NCBI GenBank assembly: GCA_905234145.1
Contig: CAJOGK010000025.1
Coordinates: 1 to 64,000, forward strand
DNA from: an uncultured Prevotella sp.
GTDB lineage: Bacteria; Bacteroidota; Bacteroidia; Bacteroidales; Bacteroidaceae
Reading direction: 5' to 3'
Length of the DNA stretch: 64,000 nt
Part shown: piece by piece, positions 63,142 to 64,000 of the stretch
How positions within the stretch are numbered: position 1 is the stretch's first letter
Layout: each line of letters starts with the position of its first letter
Notes under the pieces: model-generated
Seen by the model: the letters and a program-made list of their open reading frames with translations, nothing else
Database searches by the model: none
What the model was told of the DNA's origin: nothing
Made by a program: the position numbers and the translations under genes

Positions 63142-64000
63142 ATGATTACTAAGAAGATATTTGCCATTGTGATGGCATCAAGTATTTCGGCATCCGTTTT
63201 CGCACAGACGGAACTCAACATGGAAAACGGTGTGATTCCTATTGCCGACGATCGTGGCTTTACGCTCCAGAGCAACGATGGCAATTTCGTGTTTAAGCCC
63301 TACCTGTATTTGCAGGCTACAGGCAATTACAAATATTACGACGATGAAGGTCTCGATAAAGCCTATAATCAGGATAATGTAGCAAACTCCGGTTTTGCCA
63401 TGCCTTATGCCATTATCGGTTTTACAGGTAAGGCCTTTGGCAAGATCGATTATAATGTCAGCATTAATGCTGCTGCCTCTGGTGGAAATGTTCTCCAGCA
63501 GGCCTGGATAGACTATGCCGTAAGTCCTGCACTCCGTTTCCGTGTAGGTAAGTTTAAGACACCATTCACCCATGCCTATCTTACCACTCTTGGCGAAACG
63601 CTTTTCTCTTCGTTGCCTACCTCGCTTACTGCAACGGCTATTCTGCCTTACGCACTCAATGCCGTAACCCCTGGTATTGGCACAGGTTTCGACATTGGAG
63701 TAGAGATGCATGGCTTCATTGCCAATAAGTTTGGTTATGAGGTCGGTTTGTGGAATGGTACTGGTTCTGGTCAGAATGGTGCTACCAAAACCATTAGCGA
63801 CGATCTTCATATTCCTTCTTTACTCTATGCTGGTCGTCTTACCTTCCAGCCTTATGGCGCTATGCCACTTACCCAAGGTAACCCCAAACTCCTGCATGAA
63901 AAGAAAATGCTCGTTGGTGTCAGTGCCAACTACAATGTAGAATCAGAGAATGAGTCGACCAACGACTTCCGTGCTGGTGTAGAGTTCGCCATGCTGATGA
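63142..64000 (+). CDS. Porin O/P-like outer-membrane protein, cut by window end
   Basis: Signal peptide (FAIVMASSISASVFAQ) followed by strands FVFKPYLYLQATGNYKYYDDEG, RVGKFKTPFTHAYLTTLGETL and YEVGLWNGTGSGQNGATK, typical of phosphate-selective porin-like barrels. The ORF is open at base 64000 and absent from the ORF track for that reason. It lies 33 nt after the DUF1111 gene and is probably the fourth gene of the iron locus. Confidence 0.8.
   Translation, partial: MITKKIFAIVMASSISASVFAQTELNMENGVIPIADDRGFTLQSNDGNFVFKPYLYLQATGNYKYYDDEGLDKAYNQDNVANSGFAMPYAIIGFTGKAFGKIDYNVSINAAASGGNVLQQAWIDYAVSPALRFRVGKFKTPFTHAYLTTLGETLFSSLPTSLTATAILPYALNAVTPGIGTGFDIGVEMHGFIANKFGYEVGLWNGTGSGQNGATKTISDDLHIPSLLYAGRLTFQPYGAMPLTQGNPKLLHEKKMLVGVSANYNVESENESTNDFRAGVEFAMLM

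Overview
The window looks like a Bacteroidales chromosome, most likely Prevotella or a close relative. Many genes are preceded by the Bacteroidetes promoter pair TTG/TTTG -N20- TAnnTTTG. The primary sigma factor is the short (about 290 aa) Bacteroidetes form. There are tandem ROK kinases, DUF4230 proteins, VirE/BT4734-type primase-helicases and TonB receptors. No rRNA, tRNA, CRISPR array, integrase or transposase was seen.

Layout. 1-1.8 kb: tail of a SWIM-like protein running into an AAA ATPase that seems to lack its N-terminus. 1.8-14.6 kb: GH31 alpha-xylosidase, rpoD, a hybrid TPR/histidine kinase, trmO, two DUF4230 proteins, a DUF4738 lipoprotein, and the minus-strand lysS-gpsA-pgi-HAD operon. 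14.7-25.3 kb: a plus-strand run of two ROK kinases, menaquinone genes (menI-like, menF, menD, menB, menC, menE) and cobalamin ring genes (CbiH-CbiC, CbiE-CbiT). 25.3-30.2 kb: minus-strand secreted proteins, an AraC-type HTH protein, an S66 carboxypeptidase homologue without its catalytic residues, and a membrane TPR-AraC regulator. 30.3-32.1 kb: CbiG-CbiF fusion.

32.1-46.8 kb is an accessory block splitting the cobalamin genes. It holds a VirE-type primase-helicase, a 1.1-kb non-coding region with two inverted four-iteron arrays around two palindromes, a DUF2461 gene, and then a tightly packed AT-rich operon: ABC-type AAA ATPase, PD-(D/E)xK-like partner, GIY-YIG protein, KAP-like NTPase, type III Mod, type III Res and a HEPN protein. 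Decayed YhcG/DUF1016, FetB and voltage-gated channel genes follow. The iteron region and the composite restriction operon are the best candidates for something undescribed.

46.8-59 kb returns to cobalamin: CbiJ-CbiD, then minus-strand cbiA-cbiP-cobD-cbiB-btuF-btuC, divergent from a cobalamin riboswitch controlling a BtuB-like receptor (broken into three ORFs) and a lipoprotein cobaltochelatase. The presence of CbiK, CbiD and CbiG indicates the anaerobic, early-cobalt route. CbiL, the BtuD ATPase and the nucleotide-loop genes CobU/S/T are not in the window. 59.1-64 kb holds an apparent iron-acquisition locus: porin, imelysin, di-heme DUF1111 protein, and a second porin cut by the window end.

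Caution: at least seven genes carry frameshifts or internal deletions. Some may be true decay, but the number also fits errors in a draft or metagenome assembly, so conclusions resting on a single frameshift should be checked against reads.
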